Source: Methylacidimicrobium fagopyrum (lineage in GTDB: Bacteria > Verrucomicrobiota > Verrucomicrobiia > Limisphaerales > UBA11358). Taken from it: a stretch of DNA of 62,145 bases. Location: contig JAMFSJ010000054.1 in assembly GCA_026225255.1 (NCBI GenBank), positions 1 through 62,145 of the forward strand, given 5' to 3'. The notes under the pieces are model-generated. The model had not been told where the DNA came from. It saw nothing but the letters and a program-made list of their open reading frames with translations, and searched no databases. A program made the position numbers and the translations under genes. Shown one piece after another: positions 34,809 to 43,085 of the stretch (the first letter of the stretch is position 1; the number at the start of each line of letters is the position of its first letter).

Positions 34809-35650
34809 GCGCGGCCTAAGGTTGCGTTGCGTTGGACGCGGCCGGATTCCAGCCGTTGCACATAGGCGCGGATGGCGAGGATCGCTTGCGCATGAATCTG
34901 GCAGATGCGCGATTCCGTCAAGCCAAACGCTTCCGCGATTTCGCGCAGGTGCATGTCTTCGAGATAATACAGCGCCAGCACTTTGCGCTGGATCGGTGGT
35001 AGTTCTTTCAAGCGTTCAAAAATGACCCGTTTCAATTCGTGTTGTGACGTTTGTTCCACCGGATCTTCCGCCGCGGCGTTGCCGATGACTTCATACAGAT
35101 TGCCGCCATCGCTTTCGTCCGAGGAATTCACCGCGTCCAAACAAACAAACGCCGCGGGTTTCACTTCGTTGAGCAATTCAATATATTGCGGCCCGGATAA
35201 TTTTAACGCCTTGGCCATCTGCGCATCCGTAGGCGTTTTGCCTAATTCCTGTTCCAACTCGATCTGCGTCGCCTGGATTTTGCGCGCCTTTTCGTGGATC
35301 GCGCGCGGAATCCAATCCATGCGCCGCAATTCATCCAGCATCGCGCCGCGCACGCGCATCCGCGCATACGTTTCAAACGACGTGCCGCACGTGGGATCAA
35401 AATTCCGTAACGCGTGCAGCAAGCCAACCAACCCGACACTTTGCAGATCATCGCGATCCACATGGTCGGGCAAAGTCATCGCCAGCCGCGCCACCGCCGC
35501 CGCCACCAACGGAAGATATTTTACGACCAACGCGTTTTCGATATCGGGATCCGCCGGCTGATGATAGCGCTGCCACAACTCTTGCGCGGACGGGATGAGC
35601 GCCGCCGGTAAGGCTTCTGGTTTCAATGATGTAACAAGACTATTCGTCAT
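34805..35650 (-). CDS. fliA: Flagellar sigma factor FliA (sigma-28)
   Basis: This FliA/WhiG-type sigma factor has region 2 (KYLPLVAAAVARLAMTLPDH, DLQSVGLVGLLHALRNFDP, FETYARMRVRGAMLDELRRM) and region 4 (LPPIQRKVLALYYLEDMHLREIAEAFGL). It directs late flagellar genes. I start it at the ATG encoding MTNSLVTSLKPEAL (35650); the frame extends to 35716 but through a palindromic repeat. At 281 residues it is a little longer than the usual 240. No anti-sigma FlgM is seen nearby. Confidence 0.93.
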   Translation of the reverse strand: MTNSLVTSLKPEALPAALIPSAQELWQRYHQPADPDIENALVVKYLPLVAAAVARLAMTLPDHVDRDDLQSVGLVGLLHALRNFDPTCGTSFETYARMRVRGAMLDELRRMDWIPRAIHEKARKIQATQIELEQELGKTPTDAQMAKALKLSGPQYIELLNEVKPAAFVCLDAVNSSDESDGGNLYEVIGNAAAEDPVEQTSQHELKRVIFERLKELPPIQRKVLALYYLEDMHLREIAEAFGLTESRICQIHAQAILAIRAYVQRLESGRVQRNATLGRA

Positions 35651-35670
35651 GTTTTCAAAATGGGCTGCGG

Positions 35671-35700
35671 GGCACCGAAATCCGGCGAGCCGTCGGTGCC
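35671..35700. repeat. Short palindrome before fliA
   Basis: GGCACCGA and TCGGTGCC form an 8-bp stem around a GC-rich loop containing CCGGCGAGCC, just before the fliA start and after the small membrane protein gene. It has the look of a dispersed REP-like unit. No second copy is seen in this window. Confidence 0.5.
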
Positions 35701-35723
35701 ACCCTTTTGGAAGCACGGGTTAC

Positions 35724-35966
35724 TCATGTTTTCGCGACCGCTTTCGTTTTGGCCGGCGGATTCGCCTGCGCGTGCCGGCGTTGCCGGATGGCATCGCCCA
35801 AACTTTGCAACCAAATGCGGCTCCACCAACGGGTGAGGAGGGCGACCACCAACGCCGCGACGCACGCGCGCCACACCGCGGTAGACCACGAACATTCTTG
35901 GGCGAGGCTGAACCCAGCCCCGACCAGAAACCCCAGAATGGCACCCAAAATAATATGTGACTTCAT
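35724..35966 (-). CDS. Small two-helix membrane protein between flhF and fliA
   Basis: An 80-residue frame with two hydrophobic segments (IILGAILGFLVGAGFSLA; AVWRACVAALVVALLTRW) and a basic tail (RQRRHAQANPPAKTKAVAKT). The regular amphipathic pattern makes it more likely real than the longer overlapping frame on the same strand. It takes the position where flhG (fleN) is found in many flagellar operons, but it is not an ATPase. Its function is unknown. Confidence 0.6.
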   Translation of the reverse strand: MKSHIILGAILGFLVGAGFSLAQECSWSTAVWRACVAALVVALLTRWWSRIWLQSLGDAIRQRRHAQANPPAKTKAVAKT

Positions 35967-36115
35967 CGAACTTTTGGTCGAGTGTCCGCCTTAAAACGGT
36001 TTGCGCCGCGTGAACCCGGAGCTCCCAAATTAAATTAAAACCCAACCCATAGTGCGTATAGCAAACCATCTGCCAGCGGACGGGCGGAAATTCATTTCGT
36101 GATAAAACCCTTTGT

Positions 36116-37141
36116 TTACCGGCGATTTTTTTGCGGAAATAATAATGCCGGTTCGGCGCGGCGAAACTCACCCGGAATTTTTTGCCCAGTGCCGAGAAAG
36201 CTGATCGGACAATTTGTGCCCAACACAAAATTCCATAATTTCACGCGGCGCTGTTCTTCGTCGAGGTGGGTGAAAATAATATCTTCCGGCGCGAACGTTT
36301 CGAACGCGTGAAATTGCTCGAACAAAATCGAACTCTCGCACGCCGCGTTCAGCACGAGATGAATGTGCGGTTCCGGCAAGCGCGCCAATTGTTCCCGCAA
36401 CGCCGCGAGCGCGTGGGCATCGTGTGATTCCACGCCCGGCAAATCCACGAGCAGCAAATCCGCATGCATGATCGGTTCCTGCCAAAAACGTTCCACGGGG
36501 ACGCCCAACGATTCGCAATGCAGCGATAAAATTTCCGAAGCGTTCGCCGTCGCGCCATCGAGTCGCCACACGCGGGCACTGTGTTCATTGACTAAAACCG
36601 ATGCCACCAGCCATTTGCCCAGCGCCGTGGTTTTGCCCGAACCGGCGGGGCCGATGAAGACGTGCGGTCGTCCCGTGCCGGTCATCGTCTGCCGCGCTGG
36701 TCGCCAATGGCAAATGACGAGATCCGTGACCGCGGCCCATTCTTTTTCCGGCGTCGCCAACGGTTGCGGGCCGTGGAGCAAATGAACTTTCTGCTCCAAC
36801 TGATCTACGAACGTGGGCAAAAGGCCTTTCGATTCCAGCCATGAAATCGTGCGCCAACGTCCGTCCGGCGATTTGCGCGCCGACATTTCCGGCGCAATGG
36901 ACGGATCCGAAAAGCGCGCCTGCGTCCTTTGCGTTTCCGTGGCCGCTTCGGTTTTTTGCTCCGGTTCCTTTTCGGGGACGCACGCGGTGACTTCGATATT
37001 GCCGTGCCGTTGCCACAGTCGCGCGATGCCGTTCGCGGGCAGTTTTTTCACGCTCACGACGACCGCTTCCGGCCCCAATTCCTCATGGATTCGGGCCAGC
37101 GCGGTATTCGCATCTTTGGCGAGAAAGGCGACGACTTTCAC
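36116..37141 (-). CDS. flhF: SRP-like GTPase FlhF
   Basis: FlhF sets the site and number of flagella and recruits FliF. The N-terminal VKVVAFLAKDANTALARIHE is the family start, read from a GTG at 37141. The frame continues upstream only through a palindromic repeat (giving TTGKLPVPL), which I exclude. The G domain shows HVFIGPAGSGKTTALGKWL (P-loop), LLLVDLPGVE and IIFTHLDEEQRRVKLW. At 341 residues it is on the short side for the family. The partner FlhG is not encoded here. Confidence 0.88.
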   Translation of the reverse strand: MKVVAFLAKDANTALARIHEELGPEAVVVSVKKLPANGIARLWQRHGNIEVTACVPEKEPEQKTEAATETQRTQARFSDPSIAPEMSARKSPDGRWRTISWLESKGLLPTFVDQLEQKVHLLHGPQPLATPEKEWAAVTDLVICHWRPARQTMTGTGRPHVFIGPAGSGKTTALGKWLVASVLVNEHSARVWRLDGATANASEILSLHCESLGVPVERFWQEPIMHADLLLVDLPGVESHDAHALAALREQLARLPEPHIHLVLNAACESSILFEQFHAFETFAPEDIIFTHLDEEQRRVKLWNFVLGTNCPISFLGTGQKIPGEFRRAEPALLFPQKNRR

Positions 37142-37161
37142 GGCTTGGGTTTTCCGGCATC

Positions 37162-37244
37162 GTAGTGGGACCGGCAGCTTGCCGGTCGTGAAGGGGTTGC
37201 CGGCCAAAGCAACCGGACAGGCTGGAAGCCTGTCCCACTACGGG
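37162..37244. repeat. REP-like palindrome, GTAGTGGGACAGGC family
   Basis: The arms CGTAGTGGGACCGGC ... and GACAGGCTGGAAGCCTGTCC (37216-37241) are joined by a GGTTGCCGGCCAAAGCAACC stem. Bases 37216-37241 are an exact 26-base reverse complement of 49235-49260, which lies inside the sugar dehydrogenase gene 12 kb away. Confidence 0.88.
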
Positions 37245-37270
37245 CATAACGTTGTTGCCAGGGTTTCAAT

Positions 37271-39394
37271 TTATTCCACCAAGTTCGGGATCACCGCGGC
37301 ATTTTGAATCTGGATGCGCGCCGGAATTTCCGCATACGACAACACGGCGAGATTGGTGAACGTGCTTTCAAAAAAGCGGCGGAACGCGAGCCGCAATTGG
37401 GGCGCGCATAAAATCACCGGTTGATGTCCGCCCGCCAGCATCTGTTGCACAAATTTCGTGAGCACCTCCACGACGTGGCGCGCAAGTTTGGGTTCGATGA
37501 TGAGCGCCATTTCCGTGGGCGATTGCCGCACGCTTTGCGTGAGCTGCTGTTCCAAACGGGGATCAATGGTGATGACGCGGATGCCGCCGTTTTCGCCTTG
37601 AAACGGCTTGGTTAATTGCGAGCCCAAGGCCCGGCGCGCGTGTTCGGAAAGTTCATCCGGATTTTTGGTGAACGCCGCATGGTCGCCCACTTTTTCCAAA
37701 ATGCCCGCGAGGTTGCGGATGGAAATGCCTTCCGCCAAAAGATTCTGCAAAATCCGTTGCACATGACCGATGCTCAACGGTGCGGGAATCAATTCATTCA
37801 CGACCGCCGGATTCGTCTGCTTCAAATTATCGAGCAACACCTGCACGTCCTGGCGCGTCAAAATTTCGTGGCAATGCCGCTTGATCGTTTCCGAAAGGTG
37901 CGTGACCAAAACCGACGGCGCATCCACCACCGTGTAGCCGGCGATCTCCGCATTTTTGCGTTCAACGTTCGTGACCCACGTGGCGGGCAATTGAAAAACC
38001 GGCTCGACAGTCGGCATGCCTTTGAGCACGGTTTTGCTATTCGTCGCGTTCATCGCGAGCCAATGACCGGGCTGAAGCTGGCCTTGCGCGAACGGATTGC
38101 CCTTGAGCAGAAAACGATATTCGTTCGGATTTAATTGGAGATTATCGCGCAGCCTGATCGGCGGGATCAACAAGCCCATGTCGCTCGCAAAATTGCGGCG
38201 CACGCCGGTGACGCGTTCGAGCAAGTCGCCGCCTTTGCGCGTGTCCGCCAGCGTAACGAGGCCGTGACCGAGTTCGATTTGCAACGTGTCGAGCGTGAGC
38301 AGATTTTCAATTTTATCGGTGGGCTTCGCTTCGGCCGGAGACGCGCCCGCGCCGAGAGTTTTCGCGTCGCCCGCTTTGCCCAACATGCCTGGCGCGTTGG
38401 CGGGCGAATTAATCGGATTCAATTCCGGCGTGCCGTTTCGGTGGATCGAATACGAAAGCAAACCGGTGATGATCGAGATGGTGAGGAACGGCATCATGGG
38501 CAAACCCGGAACGAGCGCCATGAAACCGAGCATCACGGAAAGAATCGTGAGCGCTTTCGGATAGGATAATAATTGCCGTCCGAGTTCGCGGCCGAGATCG
38601 TTTTTCGCCGTCGCGCGCGTGATCAAAATACCGGCCGCCGTAGACATGATGAGCGCGGGCACTTGCGAAATAAGCCCGTCACCAATGGACAAAATCGTGT
38701 AGCTTTGCAACGCTTCGCTGATCGTCATGTTGCGTTGCGCGATGCCGATGGCGAACCCGCCGATGACGTTGATCAGCGTGATGAGCAACGCCGCGATGGC
38801 GTCGCCGCGCACGAATTTACTCGCCCCGTCCATCGAACCGTAAAAATCCGCTTCTTCTTCCAACGCCCGCCGCCGCGTGCGCGCTTCGGTTTCCTTGATG
38901 AGCCCCGCATTGAGTTCGGCATCAATCGCCATCTGTTTGCCCGGCAACGCGTCCAACGTGAACCGCGCCGCGACTTCCGCGATGCGTCCCGCGCCCTTGG
39001 TGATGACGATGAAATTGATCAGGACGAGAATCAGGAAGATGACCAGGCCCACCACGTAATTGCCTTGCACAACGAAATTGCCGAACGCTTGAATGATGTG
39101 ACCCGCGTAGCCATTCAGCAAAATGAGCCGCGTCGAAGCCACGTTCAGCGCGAGCCGATATAAAGTGATGAACAAGAGCAGGGTCGGGAAGCCGGTAAAT
39201 TCTGCCGGGGTGCGCAGGTAAAGAATGACCAGCAACGTGAGCAATGAAATGCTGATGCTCGCCGTCAAAAGCAAGTCGAGCAAGATGGGCGGCACCGGCA
39301 GGATCAAGAGCAGGATCGTGCCAAACAAAGCGAAAACGAGCCACAAATCGCCGTAGCGCAGCAGCTTTCTCATCCTATCGCTGAGTGATCCCAT
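37271..39394 (-). CDS. flhA: Flagellar export gate protein FlhA
   Basis: FlhA, 707 residues, has eight membrane helices in the first 330 residues (for example WLVFALFGTILLLILPVPP) and a large cytoplasmic domain. The FHIPEP-region residues are seen as TEFTGFPTLLLFITLYRLALN-like sequence after helix 2 (TPAEFTGFPTLL, LYRLALNVASTRLIL) and TLDALPGKQMAIDAELN (about 145-161) in the cytoplasmic loop. The C-terminal domain holds EPKLARHVVEVLTKFVQQML and ILCAPQLRLAFRRFFE. It heads the minus-strand flagellar operon. FlhB, FliPQR and hook genes must lie outside the window. Confidence 0.95.
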   Translation of the reverse strand: MGSLSDRMRKLLRYGDLWLVFALFGTILLLILPVPPILLDLLLTASISISLLTLLVILYLRTPAEFTGFPTLLLFITLYRLALNVASTRLILLNGYAGHIIQAFGNFVVQGNYVVGLVIFLILVLINFIVITKGAGRIAEVAARFTLDALPGKQMAIDAELNAGLIKETEARTRRRALEEEADFYGSMDGASKFVRGDAIAALLITLINVIGGFAIGIAQRNMTISEALQSYTILSIGDGLISQVPALIMSTAAGILITRATAKNDLGRELGRQLLSYPKALTILSVMLGFMALVPGLPMMPFLTISIITGLLSYSIHRNGTPELNPINSPANAPGMLGKAGDAKTLGAGASPAEAKPTDKIENLLTLDTLQIELGHGLVTLADTRKGGDLLERVTGVRRNFASDMGLLIPPIRLRDNLQLNPNEYRFLLKGNPFAQGQLQPGHWLAMNATNSKTVLKGMPTVEPVFQLPATWVTNVERKNAEIAGYTVVDAPSVLVTHLSETIKRHCHEILTRQDVQVLLDNLKQTNPAVVNELIPAPLSIGHVQRILQNLLAEGISIRNLAGILEKVGDHAAFTKNPDELSEHARRALGSQLTKPFQGENGGIRVITIDPRLEQQLTQSVRQSPTEMALIIEPKLARHVVEVLTKFVQQMLAGGHQPVILCAPQLRLAFRRFFESTFTNLAVLSYAEIPARIQIQNAAVIPNLVE

Positions 39395-40014
39395 GTAATT
39401 AATTAAGTCTGATTACGTTCCGGCAAACCTCTGCGTCACCACCTCATTGCTGGAGCGCTACGCCTGCTAAGCAGGAACCTCGCCAAGTGGGTTTTGTCTT
39501 TAAAATGGACGGATGTGTCAACTTGCGGGGATTTTTTGGCGCCAACCGGAGCGGGGTTAGCGTCCGGCTTCGGTCGTCACAAAATATTTTTGCGTAATAA
39601 ATTTTAACGGCGGCGTGTCCGTCCGGGCGCGGGCGGCCCGCGTGGCGTTTTTAATTGCGGACCGGTTTCTGGCCGGCGACGGAGATTTTTTGAGATTTCA
39701 TACTCGGTTGACCGTCAGCGACATAGCCGGAAATTTTTTTCTACGGTGAGTCGGGTCACTGTCGTTGACGACCGGTTTTTCGCGGCGGCTTTTCGTCGTC
39801 GGTCGGTGAGCTTTTTACCTCGCGTTGGCTTTTGGGGAGAGGCGTAAACGGAGAAAAGTGAGGTCGGTTTTATTTGGTTGGCATTAGTGCTGCTTTTCCA
39901 CATTCGTAATGAAATTAAGCCGCTGAAATGTTGCGGCGATCAATGTGAATGTTAGAAATGATGAGTAAAATAGCAGTGATTAATCGTATTAACCGTTAGT
40001 CATAACCGTCTGTC
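39395..40014. other. Gene-free region between flhA and the PEP-CTERM array
   Basis: About 620 bases without a convincing gene. The first half is GC-rich with several CGGTCG/CGACCG-type short inverted pieces; the second half (39880-40014) is AT-rich and would suit the divergent promoters of flhA and the plus-strand array. A 62-codon minus-strand frame (39715-39903) is basic and low in complexity, and I do not accept it as a gene. Confidence 0.5.
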
Positions 40015-40302
40015 ATGAAAGCTAATCCGCTCGCGATGCGATCTTTATCAGTAGGTGTTTCAATAACATTTACTTACTCAATTGGTTTCCAACGAGTTGC
40101 CGGTAGTGCGCGGTGCGCGCCGAAGTGCAACCCCTTGGCGGACATACAAAATAATCTTACCTCCGGCTGTGTGGCTCCTACGCCGGAACCGGGAGGGATG
40201 GTCTGGGCCATGATGAATGGCCGGGGCGATCAGCTCCGCTTGCGCAGTATTCAAAACCTCTCTCTAGACACCGCCCCGGCCACTGGGGCGGTAGTATTTT
40301 TT
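40015..40302 (+). pseudogene. Decayed PEP-CTERM gene remnant
   Basis: ACGCCGGAACCGGG (40180-40193) is identical to the sequence coding TPEPG in the intact genes downstream, and its translation here (CVAPTPEPGGMVWAMMNG) starts a PEP-CTERM anchor that loses the hydrophobic helix and Arg tail. The array-type terminator follows at 40270. The 104-codon frame runs through that terminator, which argues that it is not a working gene. It looks like the 3' remains of a first array member. Confidence 0.4.
40270..40302 (+). terminator. Rho-independent terminator
   Basis: ACCGCCCC (40270-40277) pairs with GGGGCGGT (40285-40292), followed by AGTATTTTTTCC. It resembles the terminators after the intact PEP-CTERM genes. 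Confidence 0.82.
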
Positions 40303-40343
40303 CCTGCCCGCCAGTTCCCCCACGAATAACCAAGGATAAGCTT

Positions 40344-40676
40344 ATGAAAACGAACCTGCCCCCGCCCGATCTTGCTTTGGATGCCCCCGCCGTTGCCTTG
40401 GCGAACGAAATCCGTGCCGCCCGTTTGGCTAAGACCAGACGTGAACTGGCGGCGCACTTCGCCGCTCCGCCGCCGCCCCAAAATTGTCCGTTGGCATTGG
40501 CCGGCGTGAGCGGCTTGGGCGGCATCTTGATTATGCGCCACCGCAAAAAAAATGCCGCGGGTGGCGACGGTTGCCCAAGCCAGCCGCAATTGATGTCGGC
40601 GGCCGGCGCGGCGGACGTGGACGGTGGCGAGCCGGTGGTCTTGAAATTTTATCTGACGGGCGAAGATGAAAACTAA
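40344..40676 (+). CDS. Unknown small protein with an internal PEP-CTERM-like helix
   Basis: A 110-residue frame starting just after the terminator. It has no signal peptide: the N-terminus is Pro/Ala-rich and charged (LPPPDLALDAPAVALANEIR). In the middle, PLALAGVSGLGGILIMRHRKK strongly resembles the Gly-rich helix plus basic tail of the neighbouring anchors (GTLALAGLGGVGAW..ARRKK), but it is preceded by PPPPQ rather than PEP, and about 40 residues follow. It could be a rearranged fusion or a cytoplasmic/inner-membrane helper. The gene ends six bases before the first conserved upstream element. Confidence 0.6.
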   Translation: MKTNLPPPDLALDAPAVALANEIRAARLAKTRRELAAHFAAPPPPQNCPLALAGVSGLGGILIMRHRKKNAAGGDGCPSQPQLMSAAGAADVDGGEPVVLKFYLTGEDEN

Positions 40677-40682
40677 CCGGAG

Positions 40683-40714
40683 ATTTTCCGCTGGGACATA
40701 ACCGCGCGGAGTCA
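40683..40714 (+). promoter_or_regulatory. Conserved upstream element of PEP-CTERM gene 1
   Basis: The block ATTTTCCGCTGGGACATAAC, then CGCGCGGAGTCA, lies 38 bases before the start codon. Its consensus, ATTTTCCGC-YGGGGCAT, a short gap, then GCGC-GTCA, recurs before array genes 2-7. The leader that follows is C/A-rich (ACGAAACAACAAC) and ends in AAGAAAGAAACATAAC. Confidence 0.7.
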
Positions 40715-40751
40715 CGAAACAACAACTACTACTAAGAAAGAAACATAACAA

Positions 40752-41375
40752 ATGAAACTGAATGCATTAACTAAAATGGCCCTGGTGGCGTTAGCGGGGG
40801 CCGCGCTGACGACCTCGGCCTATGCCCAAGGGGTTTTATTAACCGTGGACATCTCCAACCCCAGCGCGGTGATTGTCTCCGCCACCGGCAACTATGCCTC
40901 GACGAGTGATAATTTAAAAACTGTCTGGGACGGCATCGACTTGCTGGGGATTTTCACCAGTAATGTTAATGGCCAATTTGCCGCGAACGTGATCGGCGGA
41001 ACCTTGATCGGCGGTGGTTCAGGTCAAGCGTATGATTTCTATGAACCTGATGACTCAGCGGGCGGGAGCCGGAACGGTAATTACGTTAATCTGAACCTTT
41101 ATCAAAACCAAACCAATAGTCCGCCGGTTCAATCCTTTAGCACGGAGACTCCTGCCTTCACCGGATCCATGACGATTGATTTATCCCGTGTTGCCAACTC
41201 ATTGCCAGCCTCTGGGACGAGTGGAGATATTCGGGCGGGTTGGTCAGGCAACCTCGGATCGATGATCGGCCAATGGCAAGTGATCGGCACGGCGCCGGTG
41301 CCGGAACCGGGCACACTGGCATTGACGGGCCTGGGCGGAGTAGGGGCATGGTTCTGCGCACGCCGGAAGAAATAA
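40752..41375 (+). CDS. PEP-CTERM protein 1 (array family A)
   Basis: A 207-residue exported protein: signal peptide (MKLNALTKMALVALAGAALT, cleavage near AYA|QG), a beta-rich domain (LLTVDISNPSAVIVSATGN ... GGTLIGGGSGQAYDFYEPD ... FSTETPAFTGSMTIDLS), a spacer (GQWQVIGTA) and the sorting tail PVPEPGTLALTGLGGVGAWF plus CARRKK. PEP-CTERM tails are cut by an exosortase and the proteins reach the surface or matrix; no exosortase gene is in the window. Nearest relatives are the next gene and genes 3 and 7 of the array. Function unknown. Confidence 0.92.
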   Translation: MKLNALTKMALVALAGAALTTSAYAQGVLLTVDISNPSAVIVSATGNYASTSDNLKTVWDGIDLLGIFTSNVNGQFAANVIGGTLIGGGSGQAYDFYEPDDSAGGSRNGNYVNLNLYQNQTNSPPVQSFSTETPAFTGSMTIDLSRVANSLPASGTSGDIRAGWSGNLGSMIGQWQVIGTAPVPEPGTLALTGLGGVGAWFCARRKK

Positions 41376-41391
41376 TTCCTAAATCAAGCAA

Positions 41392-41411
41392 GGCGGAGCG
41401 ACCGCTCCGCC
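41392..41411 (+). terminator. Palindrome after PEP-CTERM gene 1
   Basis: GGCGGAGCG and CGCTCCGCC form a 9-bp stem with a 2-base centre. No T-run follows, so it may end transcription weakly or only stabilise the 3' end. Confidence 0.55.
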
Positions 41412-41429
41412 TTCCGCAGATGGTGAAGA

Positions 41430-41460
41430 ATTTTCCGCTCGGCATCAGGGCGCAGAGTCA
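41430..41460 (+). promoter_or_regulatory. Conserved upstream element of PEP-CTERM gene 2
   Basis: ATTTTCCGCTCGGCATC, then GCGCAGAGTCA, 32 bases before the start. It matches the element before gene 1 apart from one base less between the halves. Confidence 0.68.
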
Positions 41461-41492
41461 TGAAACAACTAACTAAGAAAGAAACATAACCA

Positions 41493-42116
41493 ATGAAACT
41501 GAATGCATTAACTAAACTGGCCTTAGTGGTGTTGGCGGGAGCCGCGCTGAAGACCTCGGCCTATGCTCAAAACGTATTGTTAACCGTGGACATCTCCAAT
41601 CCGGCCAGTGTGGTCATCGCCGCCACCGGCAACAATGCTTCGACGAATGATAGTTCAAAAACCGCCTGGGACGGCATCGACTTGCTGGGGATTTTCCTAA
41701 GTAATGTCTATGGCCAATTTGGCACGAACGCCATCGGCGGAACCTTGATCGGCGGTGGTTCAGGTCAAGCGTATGATTTCTATGAACCGGATGGCACATC
41801 AGGCCGTAACGCTAATCATTTCAATCTGAACCTTTATGAAAACCAACCCGGTAGTCCGCCGATTCAATCCTTTAGCACGGGGACTTCTGCCTTCACCGGA
41901 TCGATGACGATTGATCTCTCTAGTGTGGTCAGCGCCTTGCCATCCTCCGGGGCGAGTGGAGATATTCGGGCGGGCTGGTTTGGCAACCAAGGAGCGGTGA
42001 TCGGTCAATGGCAAGTGGTTTACACCCCGCCGGCGCCGACGCCGGAACCGGGCACGCTGGCGTTGGCGGGTCTTGGCGGGGTAGGCGCATGGTTCTACGC
42101 GCGTCGGAAGAAATAA
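41493..42116 (+). CDS. PEP-CTERM protein 2 (array family A)
   Basis: Also 207 residues, and the closest paralogue of gene 1: the same signal peptide (MKLNALTKLALVVLAGAALK), the same WDGIDLLGIFLSNVYGQF and GGTLIGGGSGQAYDFYEPD segments, and the tail PTPEPGTLALAGLGGVGAWF plus YARRKK. Long stretches are identical at DNA level, so the duplication is recent. Differences cluster in the middle loop (TSGRNANHFNLNLYENQPGS against AGGSRNGNYVNLNLYQNQTN), the likely exposed part. Confidence 0.92.
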   Translation: MKLNALTKLALVVLAGAALKTSAYAQNVLLTVDISNPASVVIAATGNNASTNDSSKTAWDGIDLLGIFLSNVYGQFGTNAIGGTLIGGGSGQAYDFYEPDGTSGRNANHFNLNLYENQPGSPPIQSFSTGTSAFTGSMTIDLSSVVSALPSSGASGDIRAGWFGNQGAVIGQWQVVYTPPAPTPEPGTLALAGLGGVGAWFYARRKK

Positions 42117-42133
42117 TTCCTCAATCAAGCCAA

Positions 42134-42151
42134 GCGGAGCGACCGCTCCGC
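42134..42151 (+). terminator. Palindrome after PEP-CTERM gene 2
   Basis: GCGGAGCG and CGCTCCGC pair with a 2-base centre, the same design as after gene 1 and again without a T-run. Confidence 0.5.
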
Positions 42152-42170
42152 CGGCCGTAGATGGTGAAGG

Positions 42171-42202
42171 ATTTTCTGCTGGGGCATAACGGCGCATAGT
42201 CA
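42171..42202 (+). promoter_or_regulatory. Conserved upstream element of PEP-CTERM gene 3
   Basis: ATTTTCTGCTGGGGCATAAC, then GGCGCATAGTCA, 34 bases before the start, followed by the same ACTAAGAAAGAAACATAACC leader as genes 1 and 2. Confidence 0.68.
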
Positions 42203-42236
42203 CGAAACAACAACAACTAAGAAAGAAACATAACCA

Positions 42237-42827
42237 ATGAAACTGAATCTATTAACTAAGCTGGCCCTGGTGACGTTGGCGGGGGCCGCGCTGACGACCT
42301 CGGCCTATGCCCAAGGAGTTTTATTAACCGTGGACCTCTCCAATCCAACCAATGTGATCATCACCGCCACCGGCAACAATGCTGCGGTGAATGATAATTC
42401 AACTCCAGCGTGGGAGGGTGTGAGCTTGCTGAGTTTTCTCACGAGTGCGGTGGCCAAAACTGACACATACGCAGGATCCTTGACCGGGGGAGGCGTGGCA
42501 TATAACGCATATTTCTGTCAAACGGGAGGCAATTCCCCCGGCAATGATCTATGTCTTTATAACTATGGGGTCGGAGATCCTCAGACATTTAGCACCGGCG
42601 CGCCTGCCTTTACTGGGACGGCGACGCTTAACTTATCCAGCATAGCTGGCTCATTACCGTCGGCAGGAGCTAGTGGAAACATTTACACTAGCTATTCTGG
42701 CAACCACCGCGTGTTGCTTGGCCAATGGCAAGTGATGGATGCGGCGCCGACGCCGGAACCCGGCACGCTAGCGTTGGCGGGGCTCGGCGGAGTAGGGGCA
42801 TGGTTCTGCGCACGTCGGCGGAAATAA
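42237..42827 (+). CDS. PEP-CTERM protein 3 (array family A)
   Basis: A 196-residue member of the same family with signal peptide MKLNLLTKLALVTLAGAALT, the start of the mature domain GVLLTVDLSNPTNVIITATG, and the tail APTPEPGTLALAGLGGVGAW plus FCARRRK. The middle differs more from genes 1 and 2 (SLTGGGVAYNAYFCQTGGNS), while the FSTGAPAFTGTATLNLSSIA part is kept. It is the third in the direct array. Confidence 0.92.
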   Translation: MKLNLLTKLALVTLAGAALTTSAYAQGVLLTVDLSNPTNVIITATGNNAAVNDNSTPAWEGVSLLSFLTSAVAKTDTYAGSLTGGGVAYNAYFCQTGGNSPGNDLCLYNYGVGDPQTFSTGAPAFTGTATLNLSSIAGSLPSAGASGNIYTSYSGNHRVLLGQWQVMDAAPTPEPGTLALAGLGGVGAWFCARRRK

Positions 42828-42842
42828 TCACCGGTCAATTTC

Positions 42843-42870
42843 AGCCGCTCCGGGCAACCCGGGCGGCCTT
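42843..42870 (+). terminator. Terminator after PEP-CTERM gene 3
   Basis: GCCGCTCCGGG and CCCGGGCGGC pair across CAA, followed by CTTTAAAAA. Confidence 0.7.
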
Positions 42871-43029
42871 TAAAAATTCGCACGGTTAGAGTCGGCATGC
42901 GGTATTGAATGGTAGAAAGGATGCTGGTGAAGTTCGGTTGCAGTAGCGCGGCGGTCACCGGCGCAGACTGCCGCTACCAATCAGGCGCCGCGCCAACTCG
43001 CTCGCTATCGATAAATAATGAACCGAAGA

Positions 43030-43060
43030 ATTTTCCGCCGGACGGTTAAGGGCGGAGTAG
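43030..43060 (+). promoter_or_regulatory. Conserved upstream element of PEP-CTERM gene 4
   Basis: ATTTTCCGCCGGACGGTTAA, then GGGCGGAGTAGTA, about 25 bases before the start. The first half is well kept and the second has drifted. Confidence 0.55.
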
Positions 43061-43085
43061 TAACCAACAACAACCATAAATAAAT

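Noticed and set aside
35647..36228. A longer 193-codon minus-strand frame over the small membrane protein gene
   Set aside because: Its translation is irregular and passes through the palindrome before fliA. The 80-residue alternative has clear membrane helices.
39715..39903. Minus-strand 62-codon frame between flhA and the array
   Set aside because: It is basic and low-complexity (TRGKKLTDRRRKAAAKNRSS), with no recognisable fold and no ribosome site.
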